Shown here piece after piece: positions 21,901-32,930 of a stretch of 64,000 nucleotides of DNA. A program made the position numbers and the translations under genes. The notes below the pieces were generated by a model, which was not told the origin of the DNA, ran no database searches, and was given only the letters and a program-made list of their open reading frames with translations. Position 1 is the stretch's first letter. The number at the start of each line of letters is the position of its first letter. Location: positions 1 through 64,000 of the forward strand of contig JAAEAF010014507.1 in the NCBI GenBank assembly GCA_011037195.1. The letters run 5' to 3'. The DNA comes from Triatoma infestans. Taxonomy: Eukaryota > Arthropoda > Insecta > Hemiptera > Reduviidae.

Positions 21901-22050
21901 TTAGGGAGTTCTGAGGATTCTGCAGTGGGATCCTGTGATGGGATTTCTTCAATAATATAGCGCAGTCGGCTAGATTGCAATAGTTGAAAATAAGATGTTG
22001 TACGTATGTATATTGATTTATTGCAAAAAAAAATACCATAAAACCATAAG

Positions 22051-22302
22051 TGGGATCAATACTAGAACTAGACAACCCGAATTTCTCGATTTCGAGATCA
22101 CTGCACTAGCATATTGTTCAGATAGTAACCGTTTCAATGCTAGAGGTGGGAAACTAAAACTAATGACTGCAGAAATTTCTGGAGTAATTTTTTTTAAGTT
22201 ACCCATCTCTAGCATTGAAACGGTTACTATCTGAACAATATGCTAGTGCAATTAACTCAAAATCGAGAAAATTCGGGTGGTCTAGTTCTAGTATTGAACC
22301 CA
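22051..22302. mobile_element. ~250-bp inverted-repeat (hairpin) element
   Basis: Left arm TCAATACTAGAACTAGAC... AACCGTTTCAATGCTAGAG and right arm CTCTAGCATTGAAACGGTT... GTCTAGTTCTAGTATTGA are inverted copies of ~95-100 bp around a ~55-bp loop. Arm identity is high by eye. No coding content; foldback/MITE-like. Confidence 0.75.
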
Positions 22303-22451
22303 AGATTATAGTAAACATTAAATCAGTTTAAAATTTCGTGTAGAATTTTAAACTTCGACAAATGTTTACAATTATCATTTTTTCATAATTACATAACGGA
22401 CAGGTACAAATAGAATATTTAAATTCATGACATGTTTTCAAATAATTTAAG

Positions 22452-22546
22452 GCTCAATAACTATACCTCAATAAGTACATAGTACCTCAATAAGTACATA
22501 TTACCTCAATCATTAAGTACAATATTACCTAAATAAGGTACATAGT
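22452..22546. repeat. Minisatellite, ~20-24 bp unit
   Basis: ACCTCAATAAGTACATAGT-like units repeat about four times with small insertions. Confidence 0.75.
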
Positions 22547-22552
22547 TTCCAT

Positions 22553-23704
22553 CAAAATGCGATTTCCACAAGTCCCAAGTATCATCACCTAGGTACTCAT
22601 TTTTACCGTAGGGAATTCATTTCCTATTGATTTCCTGACATTAAGGAAGTCATTCGAAAATTTCCTCAGGCTCGCAATAGAATCGTAAATAATAGCATAC
22701 ATTTCAAATAGTAATTACCAAACCGCAAAGTAACGTCTAAGCTAACACATTTTATTTGTCTCCCACATGGAATCAGAATATTTTAACATAGTAATGGAGA
22801 AAAAACTTTTGACTTAAATGAAATGGTTAGCATTGCCAGCATTCTTAATTTAACGATTATTGCTATCATTTTCTAATTCAAAACTGAACTAATTATCCTA
22901 AATTTTAATAGAACCAGCTGTGATATTTAATTTTAATACCACCATTAATTGGAAGATATTTCGAATTGTTATAAATAATTTAACTGTTTCCGTAATTTGG
23001 CCTTAAAAAATCCATAATAATTGAGAAATTAGGTAAATCAAATGGACATAAACACCCTAAAATACATAAAATTTTGCATTTATACTTAGTATTTAGGAGT
23101 TATGCTTTAAAAAAAAACGTTTTTATTAAAAGGGAATATTTCTATCATTACCGTTAATTAGCTGTTAGATACCTGGTTTTGGTTAAGCTACATTGCGATT
23201 CACGACTTTAATAAAAGAAACAGTTATTCATTAATTGATGTTACAAATCGAGTAACAGATAAAACTGCATCTTAAATGCATTACTTCTTTAAGAAAAGTT
23301 CTATTTATTTAAGTTCTAAAAAAAAAAAAAACGGGCTGTGAAACAATGTATGTACTTCTTGCGATTTCCTGACTTGTATTTGCTGACCAAACACACATAC
23401 AAATGCAAATAATTTTCCAAAAACAAATTTATCACACTCAGAAAACATTAAAACTTAACTTTTGCTGAAATCTCAGTTTTGAAAAAGTAAGGATCACGAT
23501 ATTTACGACATATCAGAAAGAGAAAGTAAAAAGAAAAAGAGTGATATGAAGCACACGACTTATACGCTAACTGCAATTTATAAGTTGTTATCGACAAATT
23601 TTTTTGAAACTTGGAATTTTCACTAAATGTAACTCTAGTCTTAGTATTGTATGTATATGAATGGTCAAACTTTTCAATCATTTTATCACGATAATTTTGA
23701 ATCA
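22553..23704. other. AT-rich DNA without a recognised gene
   Basis: No domain, RNA gene or repeat family recognised. Confidence 0.5.
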
Positions 23705-24120
23705 ATTTTTGAGGGTCAGATGAGAAATAACTTAGATTGAATTAAGTTGGACTTACTGATTTGGTATTACTGATATGGTCTTACTGGTTGTATTAACTGC
23801 CAATAATCAACACTCTAAGGACTTTACACTATAATATTTTAGAGTGAGAGAAATATGGTACCGAGAGAAGAGAGTGACATACTGACTGGCAGAGTGATGG
23901 TGAGAGAACAAGTTACGTTGTACGTTGACAGTTGTTGATGGTGACTCAATGTTCTAGTTTGACATTCACGCGCCCTTTTTATAAAGACCTCACTCACTCT
24001 CTTTAATTTCTTCTTCCAGTATCTGGATGGTTCCCTTAGTTTGCCCCCTCTAGGAGCTTGAAAGAGAATTGTAGTGAACCTGCGGAGGGGAGTGATTAGT
24101 TCCTGATTCCATCCATTACA
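23705..24120 (+). mobile_element. LTR-like repeat, family F (copy F4), diverged
   Basis: Starts with a GAGGGTCAGATGAGAAATAA block that resembles the F start, has AAGGACTTTACACTATAATA in the usual position and ends ATCCATTACA. Boundaries and flanking duplication are unclear. Confidence 0.4.
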
Positions 24121-24227
24121 ATTTCTAAATTGGATGTCGAAAAGCGATAAAAGAAAAAATTGTTTATCTATATTCCGACAAATTTATTGCTATCTTCACG
24201 GTAGATTGTAGATAGTAGATTGTTGTA

Positions 24228-24680
24228 GGGGATTATTGCAATGCGACCTGAAAGATCTATTGTGCCCCCTGGGGCCTTCTCCAATGCACAGCCGGCTTCA
24301 AAGCACTGTTCTCTAGCTACAGACAATTCTGCCCATCACCGGACAGTGAGTTCTAGAGGCTCCGAGGAAGAGAAAATCTAAGGGCAGCACTGTTGGATTT
24401 GAACCTGGAATCACCATGTGCGATTCCACCGCGCTACCACTGAGCTAATCCCTTCCTTCTCCCTTGGCTTTCGCCAATTATCTAGGGACGGAAACCCTAG
24501 TTTAGTACAGTGTTTGTCCTTACTGTAAAGTTTAGAGTGTATGTAGTTTATGTGTATTGTATACTGTTCTGACGAAGTACATGGAGTACTGAGCTATGGT
24601 AATCCGTAAGGTCGCTACTCCCCAAGTAACTCCATGCAACAGGTACCCCTTGCAGGCTTCTTCAGGGTAAATAAGTTAAC
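24228..24680 (-). mobile_element. SINE-1 composite, copy 2
   Basis: Same order as 21093-21524: on the minus strand a ~220-bp 5' segment, then A-box TTAGCTCAGTGG (24438-24449) and B-box GGTTCAAATCC (24395-24405), body CACTGTCCGGTGATGGGC, tail CAATAATCCCCTACAAC. The tRNA-like head between the boxes is well preserved. It could still be transcribed by RNA polymerase III; no functional tRNA fold is implied. Confidence 0.75.
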
Positions 24681-24959
24681 TATGATGATATCACAAATTG
24701 TGAATAGTTGACAAGATTAGGTAATTATACGGCAATACTCCTCTAAACTAGACTAAAAGTATTTTTCTGCAATAATCTTTCAAATAATTATTGTTATAGT
24801 TCTTTATATGTACCTACAGTTTGTATGGAAAGTTTCTAGACAATCATTTGAACTGTTTATTTAGAAAATCGCCAGAATTAAAAACATCCACTCAGTACGA
24901 TCCAGTTAGACGATTTTTATTACTGTTGGTGCTCCGATAGAACTTAAACGAAATAAGTA

Positions 24960-25010
24960 TTCTGGTTGGGTCCGCAGAACTGGAAAGCAACAGATATATT
25001 TTCCGTGGAA
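24960..25010. repeat. Isolated end of a family B/C repeat
   Basis: GGTCCGCAGAACTGGAAAGC followed by ATATTTTCCGTGG matches the outer ends of the inverted-repeat elements at 29631, 43335 and 52385. The hammerhead-like core is absent here. Confidence 0.5.
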
Positions 25011-26199
25011 AAAACTGCATAAAACTTTTCTTATTCAGAATTAAATTTCCGATTTTGTCAGCCAAATATTTAAATAATACCACTGCGATCCCAAGTTTGA
25101 AAATAATCACCTCTTACTTATTTTAATAATGAAATTCTTTTGTTACTTCTCAGACTTGTTTTCAATCTAATTAAAACCTTCATTAACAAACATGAAATCT
25201 ACACAAAGGAGATAAGATTTTTTTTAATAGTATTTTTTGGAAGATAGGAAAGAAAAACATGAACTTATTATTTTTGGAAAATAATTTAGTATGTACATTG
25301 ACAAATATATTACAGTGGAGTTTGTAAATAAGAGAGATTGGATGAATATAGTGGGGGGTGTTATAGGCGCCAAGATAGAGGTACTGGATGGTGTGCTGCC
25401 TAGCGAACATGTTACAAAAATATAGGTACTATACACAGATATACACACTCATTTATATATATATTGGCTGTGTGCTTGTTAGTGTATATCAAGCCGTGTA
25501 CACTACTATACGCTACACACCACGTACTTGAATAACTCTTTATATCAGAGAATGGTATGTGTGTGTGTGTGTCTGTGTTTGAATATAACACCGTTACAGA
25601 CAGAATGAGAGAATAGAGAGAGTAAGTGAGTGGCGGGTCGCCTCAGACTCTGTCTCATGTTAAAAATAAGACTTGATTGCAACAAACATACAAACACTTC
25701 CTTTCTGTTATTTATTTATTTATTGTTTTATTTATTTACTCTAAAAAAATTTTTTTTTTTTTTTATTAATTTATTTATAAGTTTATTTTAGCATATACTT
25801 TTTTTTATTTTGCATATTGATTACAATAATTATTAAATTTAAATTCAATTTTATTAATGAAGTTTATTACATTATATTTATATCTTCTTCAAATTGAGCA
25901 TTGTTTATAGAGAATCTCAGGTCTTCCGATCAATCTATTGAAATTGGAACAATGATGTATTGATTGATTGTTAATTTTAGGTTAACTGATGTTCAGCAAG
26001 ACTGTTTGGTACTGGAGAAAAGTGGCTTTGTCATTAACAGAAAAAATTTCTGCCATAATAATTTAGTTTGTTACAAATTTACTCGCAAAAAACTTAGCTA
26101 ACAGCAAATTGCAAAACATTTGAGTCAATTATAATTATCGCAATGACAAATGTACCTAAAGTTTCCACAGTACAATGTCAAGCTTCCACCATAAAAAAA
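25011..26199. other. AT-rich DNA, simple repeats, no recognised gene
   Basis: Includes (GT)n near 25556-25571 and T-rich runs near 25747-25764. No domain readable. Confidence 0.5.
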
Positions 26200-27170
26200 T
26201 CTAGTGTGAAACACTCACACAACTTTCGCTTACTCAAGTTCCTAAAATTATAATTGACAAATTTTATAGCCAGTGTACCAAATTTAATGAAATTCGTCCA
26301 AACTGAAAAAAACTGTTCAGTAAAAATACATATCCGGTTAACTAATTTTCTTGAAACTCGGAGTTTTGGCAATCTATTTATCGCTAATTAATTTTATTTG
26401 GATGATAGAATTGTATAATCAACTATGGTAGCACTTTAGAGATAAAAACAAAGCCCCTCCCCTCCCCCTAAAAGTGCCTTTTAATGAATTTTCCTAGAGA
26501 AATAGTTTACTCAAAGAAATCTTTGTTTATATACGAAGTTTCAAGAATCGATATTTGAGAAAATCGCGAAAATGTGAAAAAGTCATTTAGTAAAGTGGTA
26601 AAGTAAAGCATTTCCGGTCATAGGATTTTTTTTTTTTAACTCGGAATTTCTACAACACATCTAATTCTAATTAATATTATTTAGATGATAGAATTGTTTA
26701 ATAAACTGAAATAGCAGTTTAGATGAAAATCTAACCCTATCCCTCCCCCATAACTGCCCATAAATGAATTTTCCCATAGAAACATCTTAAATAAAAGTTG
26801 TAGCTCTTTGTATGAGTAGTTGATTACCAAGTTTGAAGAAAATAGTCGAAGCCAATATTGAGAAAAATGCAAAAAGTAAAAAATCAACAAGTATAGTGGT
26901 ACCTTTCGGTGAGGAATTTGACAGATGACCCACTGTCAGATGCCATGGTGATACAAACGGAATATCAAATTTCAACTTTCTACGGTTTTTCGTTTTTGAG
27001 CTATGCTGTTCAAAATCACACAAACACACACACACTCACACAGAGACCATTTGCTAAAAACTACATTTTTGGACTCAGGGGACCTCAAAACGGATATTTC
27101 CGGTGAAAACTCGATATCGAAAATTTGACACGATTAAAATACTTCCTCTTACTAGGAGTAAGAGAAAGTA
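26200..27170 (+). mobile_element. G repeat, full-length copy (G3)
   Basis: Starts TCTAGTGTGAAACACTCACA after an A7 run and ends AGGAGTAAGAGAAAGTA before AAAA. It has a (CA)n tract near 27024-27042 followed by ACCATTTGCTAAAAAC and the block GACCTCAAAACGGATATTTC. Same ends and internal order as the copies at 3178, 48412 and 50900. No ORF. The flanks are A-rich on both sides, as expected for insertion in a homopolymer. Confidence 0.62.
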
Positions 27171-27269
27171 AAAAGGTAGGGTCTCCGTTATTCCCTACAG
27201 AGAAAAATATGTAAGGAAGAGTAAATGATAGGTTACATGACTTATAGAGTACATTATGTTAAACATTGC

Positions 27270-27790
27270 AAGACGGAGAAGTAGGAACTTGCAGAATAAA
27301 TTGTCTACTACAACTGGGCACGCAATAAATTTTAAGGACTGTAAAATCTTTGCCAATCTAAGTAATTATAAGGAACCTGCCTTAACAGTGGTCGGTAGAA
27401 ATTGAGAAAGACGAAAACTGTTCAAATAGAGATGATGGGACTTCTTCTGAGTAGAAAATGGTTGCGTCTGAGTTTTTCCAGAACAAAACAAAGCTGAAAT
27501 TTTGGTTAAATTTAGTGGAAAATGAGACTAGACCTTGTTGTCATCCAACAACCAATCGCATACATGGGAAAAAAAACTTTAGCTCCTCCCACTACGTTCA
27601 GTCATTTACAAAATGGAGGAGGAGTAAGTTAAGCCCCGTCCACTACACTGCCTGTTCTACACTTCCCACCCTGTTTCTTAACAAATTTAACAATCTAGTC
27701 AACACTACTTGAAGAAGCCTGTTGCAATATAGTGAAAGATAAAAAAAAGACACTGATTCGGTTCTCAATCTGAAAGCCTAACTGTTTTGA
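27270..27790 (+). pseudogene. Penelope-like element 3' part: GIY-YIG tail plus terminal repeat
   Basis: The + strand reads TTGHAINFKDCKIFANLSNY followed by KEPALTVVGRN. This corresponds to the distal GIY-YIG block (H.INF....L....Y..R...E) of PLE endonucleases. Downstream, 27700-27790 has TTGAAGAAGCCTGTTGCAAT and later CTGAAAGCCTAACTG. These correspond to the CTGAAGAAGCC terminal repeat and following block at 46011-46085. The rest of the protein is missing and stops are present. Confidence 0.65.
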
Positions 27791-29630
27791 AACCTGAAGC
27801 CTGAAAGATTATATCAACAAATTGATAGTAAATATGAAGGAGTCAACCATTATCCCAGAAACTTTCGAACTATCTGATTAATGTTTAAATAATTTTAAGT
27901 AAACCTGATGTGAGACATCACTGACTATCTCTTACATAGAAACTTTCGGCAAATTTACTCCAGATTTGAATGTTTACTGAATGCATAGAAGCAATACAAT
28001 ATAAGAGGGAGTACCCAAACTATAATAAAACGACACGTCTAAGGTAGGCGTGGTCTAATAGGTAATCGCAGAAACTACAACCCTAAATCAATTTACTCGA
28101 TAAAAAAAGTTGCAAACACAAGTGATAGATTACGGCGGGCTAATAATGATGCCATTACATCATCCATAAAAAAAAAAACTTAATAGAGTAAATTTCTTTT
28201 TTAATTGTCGTCTATATGTTTTCATTATTTTCGGGGAATTGTACGATTACAAAGGCCTCTCTCTAGCTAGTTCAGAGCCAACACTCTTGCCTTTTGTTCA
28301 AATTTTTGTGGAGATTGTGTTAGATTTGTAAAGTGATTTCCAAATTTGGCACGTCTTTTTTGAAATCGGATATATGTACATCTCACAATATTACAACTTA
28401 TTAAATTACAAAGCCAGTTTGTAAATCAGAGAGATTGTTAACTGGCAATACATTGAGCCCATCTGTGGTCTTTTTTTTCTCCTGGAAGATTCCGTGCTAA
28501 AATAGGAAATTCATAGATTTTGTGGATGAAAAAAATCTAAAATGTTTACTAACTTTACAAAGAAAGGTAGACAGACGTCTATGAAAACTAAGAATAGAAC
28601 AAAAAATAGCAATGGAGACGGAACATGTATATTTTGAATTTTAGACTTTAGTATGTCATAGTTGACTTTCTTTTTTTTAAAAAAGAAATAAAGGCAACTT
28701 TCGGAGTCTGTACGTTTTTTTTTTAAAATTATTAAACATACAAATGTCCATTTATCTAGTTTAAATGTACATATTTTTTTATAGATTATTAATAATAGGT
28801 ATTTGAAACAAGAAAAGATCATCTATAGTTTGTTAACACCTGCTATGAAAAAAATGATTGCCGGATGTTTAATTTTTTAAAAAAAGAATCCTTCACATTA
28901 ATATAGCCTACTTTCAAATTATCTATGATTGTTCTATATTTAATTTGTGATTGATTACTATAATTATTTTTACATAATGATGTTTATATTCAAGCTAAAT
29001 ATTGATTGAAAGATAAAGAATCAATAAATCTGATTTGTACTTTCATTTTTCCTCGAAGATTGAATGAGATTTAACTAGAAGAAAATTAAATAAAAATATA
29101 TAAAGCAAACTATTGAATAAAATATTTTAAAAATAACTGAAAACATAAAAATAAACAAATATCTAAACTTTAAACAAATATCTAATAAATAATAATTATT
29201 ATTATTTTAATAATTTTTAATTAAAAAAAACCCTTGATTCTTATTTTCTGGCTAATTTCCAGTAATTAACACCTAGCGCTTTTAAAAATTCATCTTTCCA
29301 CCATAGATACTGTCTCCCTCTGTTTCTCGCCATGTCTCTTGGAACCATTCAGTGCCCACCACCTTTTGAACATCTCTCATCTGTTAATCTACCCAATTGA
29401 TCTGTCAGTCTCACTACATTCTGCAATCTGTATGTTTCCAAATTCTTAGAATTTTTTGTTTTTAAATACTTAGAATTCTTTCTTTCTTACCTTAAATTCA
29501 CAGACACCATTTTTCTATCTAATTTAGTTTTATTATTTTTCCCTCACAAATAAATAAAATCGCTGAGAAACATATAAAAATTAAATTAAAAACAGATTAA
29601 ACATAAATTGTTACAATTATCTCAATTGTA
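27791..29630. other. Anonymous AT-rich stretch
   Basis: No domain recognised on either strand. Short AAT-rich runs near 29200. Nothing that supports a gene. Confidence 0.5.
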
Positions 29631-29699
29631 GGTGGTTGGTTTCGCAGAGCTGGAAAGTATCATAGATATTTTCCGTGACAGCCTGCTTCTTTTTGTGGT

Positions 29700-29737
29700 C
29701 ATCGACCGGTTTCGAACGTTCGCCCATCATCAGGATG
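29700..29737 (-). ncRNA. Hammerhead-like ribozyme core (family B, left arm)
   Basis: On the minus strand: CATC, CTGATGA, a stem-loop GGGC-GAAC-GTTC (two G-U pairs), GAAA, then CCGGTC and GATG. CATC can pair with GATG as stem I. The central ACCGGU is self-complementary, so stem III could form only between two RNAs. GUC is a canonical cleavage triplet. One extra unpaired base lies between CTGATGA and stem II. Activity is inference. Confidence 0.55.
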
Positions 29738-29784
29738 TTTTTTGACAGAACAGTATGATAACATAGACTTACACAGAATAAAAA

Positions 29785-29822
29785 CATCCTGATAATTGGC
29801 GAACGCCTGAAATTGGTCGATG
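29785..29822 (+). ncRNA. Degraded hammerhead-like core (family B, right arm)
   Basis: CATC, CTGATAA (core G changed to A), GGCG-AACGCC stem, GAAA, TTGGTC and GATG. Spacing is intact but one invariant core base and the stem III palindrome are lost, so it is probably inactive. Confidence 0.5.
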
Positions 29823-29878
29823 ACCACAAAAAGAAACAGGCTATCATGGAAAATATCGCTCTCTCTGATACTTCAACC

Positions 29879-30590
29879 TATGTATATTATCCTACATAAC
29901 TAATGCTAAAACTTAAGTGTTATCTATAATTTAACCAATAAACAGTTTTCATTTTCAACCATAGATAGCAGCATCTATATTGAAATAACTCATTTGGTTA
30001 TTTCGACGTTTGTTTCTAAAAGTTTTCCAGACTGGCAGAAAAGTTAATTTCTTCTGCGTTATCTCTAAAATTATTTTATAAAGTGACATTCAGAGATTTG
30101 CAAAAATGTTCATCTTGTATTAAACTAATCAAATTTTCCCTTCTGCATGTTCAGGATACCACATCCTGAATACGAACGGTAAATTATCCGAAAGAAACTT
30201 AGATATGCCAATTTGATCAGTAAATCGCGTGGTTTTAAACTAGAGTTATTTTCTGTATTGAACTCAAAACTTAAAAGTAAATTTAGAAGATATTTCAAAA
30301 TAATTAATTAAATCACTCATTAAATAACCAAATCTGTCAATGAAATTATAACTTAGATAGAGAACTATAAAATAAAAATGCAATTCATTCAAGTTTAGTC
30401 GTAAAGCGCATTAAAAGAATCTAACAGACCAATAAACAAAATATCTTTATTTATTCAGTTAATATAATAGGCGGTGTTAATTTATTCGATCGCCGTAAAT
30501 AAAAGCATCCAAATTAGAAGCAAATAAATAGAATTCCTGAATTTTTTCGTACTCCAAATTAATTTTTTCATTCTTAATTCTTACTTGCTC
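29879..30590. other. AT-rich DNA without a recognised gene
   Basis: Nothing recognised. Confidence 0.5.
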
Positions 30591-30594
30591 TCAT

Positions 30595-31140
30595 TCCTTT
30601 CTTAACAGAAAGTATTATGATCGTATCAAAAATTTATGTAAATTGAGTTTTCATCAAAATATACTGCGTCTGACTACAAAAGTTTCGGGCAGAATCCATC
30701 AACCGACAAGCACGACTTTACTGAATGGTTTTTCAGTTTTTTTCTCAACAACAGCTCTTAACGATTTTCATTAAACATCGTTTACTATCTACATATCTAT
30801 ATAAATACCTATCACTTTTCTTTCTAACATTTTGCACATAAATTGATTTTTGGGGGCTCTGAGCGAACAGTAGCGTTATTCTTTCCTCTAAAATATTACT
30901 TTAGTATAGTGTATGGTGCTAGTACCTATATAATATTAATATAGCATTGCTATAATTTCAAATTTGAAAAAAGGAAACAGTTTACTGGAAATTTGACTTT
31001 ATAGAATGGTTATTAAGTTATTAGGAATTTTCTCAAAAATACTTATAATTTCGTTTAAACTTGGAATGCTAACCAGATATTTTTGTTGAAAATCGGTCCG
31101 GAAATAATTGACGAAATCCGAAACCTCCGAAAACCAAGAC
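30595..31140 (-). repeat. Degraded G repeat
   Basis: Near the left end TTCTTAACAGAAAGTATTATGA and GATCGTATCAAAAATT, then ATTGAGTTTTCATCAAAATA, keep the order of the G hairpin end. Further along, ACGACTTTACTGAATGG and TTTTCATTAAACATCG resemble the iterated modules. Strongly diverged. Confidence 0.45.
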
Positions 31141-31200
31141 AATTTTTTTTTTTTGGCCTTCTTGAACCGAATAAATAAGCCAGCCTTAGTGCTAGAATAT

Positions 31201-31404
31201 TAAGTAAAGTAAAGTAATGCCTAATATTCAGGCGGGCTTAACGTCCAACTACCAACTTAGGTGTCGTGGACGGGGCGGAAGCACCTACTTTACTATAACA
31301 TTTTTTACACAATATTAAAATTTAGCAGTTATATGCGGACTCGAACTGGGTCCTCCCAGTTACAGTCCATGCTCATAACCACTACACCAACACCCGCCCC
31401 TAGA
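31201..31404 (-). mobile_element. tRNA-derived SINE, second family (SINE-2), with perfect 10-bp duplication
   Basis: GCTAGAATAT flanks it exactly (31191-31200 and 31405-31414). On the minus strand: GGGCGGGTGTTGGTGTAGTG with A-box TGGTGTAGTGG (31379-31389), B-box AGTTCGAGTCC (31337-31347), body TAGTTGGACGTTAAGCCCG, and an (ACTTT)-like tail. It is unrelated in its body to SINE-1. Intact boxes and a perfect duplication point to a fairly recent insertion. Confidence 0.85.
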
Positions 31405-31414
31405 GCTAGAATAT

Positions 31415-31889
31415 AAATATAAAATAAAGATTTTATTATGATATTATGTTATTTATCTTCAAGATGATGAATATTTTCAGTAATAGGTGTTAGAATTGTA
31501 GATATGTAGATTATTGTACAATTTTTTTTTTTTTTTTATATTGTGATTTTGTTGGCTTTGATGAATTTGTACATGTCTAGATATATATTGTTCTTTTTAT
31601 AAAACAGCAATGTGTTTAAGTTTGCTGGTAATGGACAGCCCGATAGTATTAAGGCTCTCCATAGCTAAAATGAGGCATCCGCTATTGATTCTTGATCACA
31701 AGAACAAATTGCGTCTATTTGGATACCAATGCATGCTAGATGATGGGGGGAGTAGTTATGATTGTCCCTCAGCCTACTTATTGTGCAATACAATTTTCTA
31801 TTTTCAGAGAAGTTATCGTACCATTGTCTTATTGGTATTGTAGGTTGGATGGATGCGTAATATTTACCTTTCGCAGTTTTGGTCGTGGA
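31415..31889. other. No recognised gene
   Basis: T-rich run near 31522-31539. The minus strand from ~31740 may continue the LINE fragment to its right, but I cannot read a conserved motif there. Confidence 0.4.
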
Positions 31890-32095
31890 ATAATTGTTCT
31901 ACCGGACTTTGCAATTTCTTTTTTTTTTTTTTTGAGGTGGTTTTTTACGTCTGAAGGTGAAACTGATTTTATTAAAGGTTCAGATATTAATACGATCTCT
32001 TTTGCTCGAGCGTCCGCAATCTCATTACCGGTCAGCCCACATTTGGCCCCTCACCCATACCAGGCACACAGATTTACCCTCAGAAGTCAGCTTAT
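31890..32095 (-). pseudogene. LINE RNase H fragment, distal part
   Basis: The minus strand reads KLTSEGKSVCLVWV, then after a frameshift CGLTGNEIADARAKEIVLIS. These are the RNase H 'WVKGHxGxxGNExAD' box and its flank. It continues across the LTR-like element at 32096-32619 into the fragment at 32620-32930: joining ...SLNLIN and KLTSEGK restores the usual spacing. Confidence 0.72.
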
Positions 32096-32619
32096 TGAAA
32101 TGCTATTGTGATGTGTTGTTGTAGTTTGTAGTGGCTTGAGCGGTTTAGTAAAAGGGCTTGCAAGTATATGTGTTTAAGAGAGAAGTAATAAGAATAATTA
32201 AGAAAACACTGCTATAATAAATTAAATATATTATCTTTAAAGATATTTAAATATTTTACAATATCACAACAATTATGCTTAATAGATCATTTGTTAATCT
32301 AGAATAAATGTTAATCTCTATCACTGGCATGAGTTTAAGAGAGCGATTCCTGAAGCAAGTGTTCAGGCTTCTGAAAGCAGAATGCGGACTGTCTTGAAGG
32401 AATGCCCTCTCTAACGGGATGATTTTCTCTTACAAAACAGTTGGCCAAGTGGCATTGTTATTTTCCTAACGGACTCCTGTGCTTTTGTCTCTTTAGCAGC
32501 AATGACCCCAAACTACAGTACCTGACTCTAAAATACATTATTTTTGCCAAATTATTTCACTTAAAATATTTTTAAAAACTAAAAACTTAAAATATTTTTG
32601 CATTTCTTCTTCCACTACA
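32096..32619 (-). mobile_element. LTR-like repeat, family E (copy E1), inserted in a LINE
   Basis: On the minus strand it runs from TGTAGTGGAAGAAGAAATG to ...CAATAGCATTTCA. It matches 62984-63534 through GAGTCAGGTACTGTA, CCACTTGGCCAACTGTTTTG and the GCCCTTTTACTAAACCGCTCA block. Ends are TG/CA. The flanks CTTAT and TTTAT match at four of five bases. It splits one RNase H domain, so it is younger than the LINE. Solo LTR is the likeliest reading. Confidence 0.6.
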
Positions 32620-32930
32620 TTTATCAGATTCAAGGAGTCAAGAATTAGAAAGGAGGGATCTTTGCCTGGATATTTTAATTTTTGTAACACACTTTCACTG
32701 TCAGACAGGATTAAAGAGTGTTTTATTTCTGATAAATAAATATGATGCAAACATTTATTAATGGCAATCAGCTCAGCTATAAATACTGATACAACAAACT
32801 TAATAAAGTTTATATTGTAAATGCATTCCAGAATTTGAATTGTATAGTGCGCAACCAATTTCGTCGCTATTTTTTGACCCATCTGTATATAAAAAAATTG
32901 AAATTGGGAAAACCAAGGCAATTATTTCTT
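32620..32930 (-). pseudogene. LINE RNase H fragment, proximal part
   Basis: The minus strand reads FIAELIAINKCLHHIYLSEI, then SLILSDSESVLQKL. This is the Glu-containing second motif (AEL-AI) and the SDS third motif of RNase H. Reverse transcriptase upstream is absent, so the copy is 5'-truncated within the RNase H domain. Confidence 0.75.

Larger units (their letters stand above)
29631..29878. mobile_element. Inverted-repeat element with two hammerhead-like arms (family B)
   Basis: Left arm GGTTGGTTTCGCAGAGCTGG, ATATTTTCCGTG and GTGGTCATCGACCGG is mirrored by right arm GGTCGATGACCACAAAAAG and TGGAAAATATC, around a ~50-bp spacer. The layout matches 37420-37885 and 51985-52385. No coding sequence. 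Confidence 0.75.

Noticed and set aside
22452..22546. Possible CRISPR-like array
   Set aside because: The units are contiguous degenerate tandem repeats without unique spacers, in a eukaryotic sequence.
24395..24449. Possible functional tRNA gene
   Set aside because: The A- and B-boxes are good, but the acceptor, anticodon and T-arm sequences do not close a cloverleaf and the unit is repeated with a SINE body.
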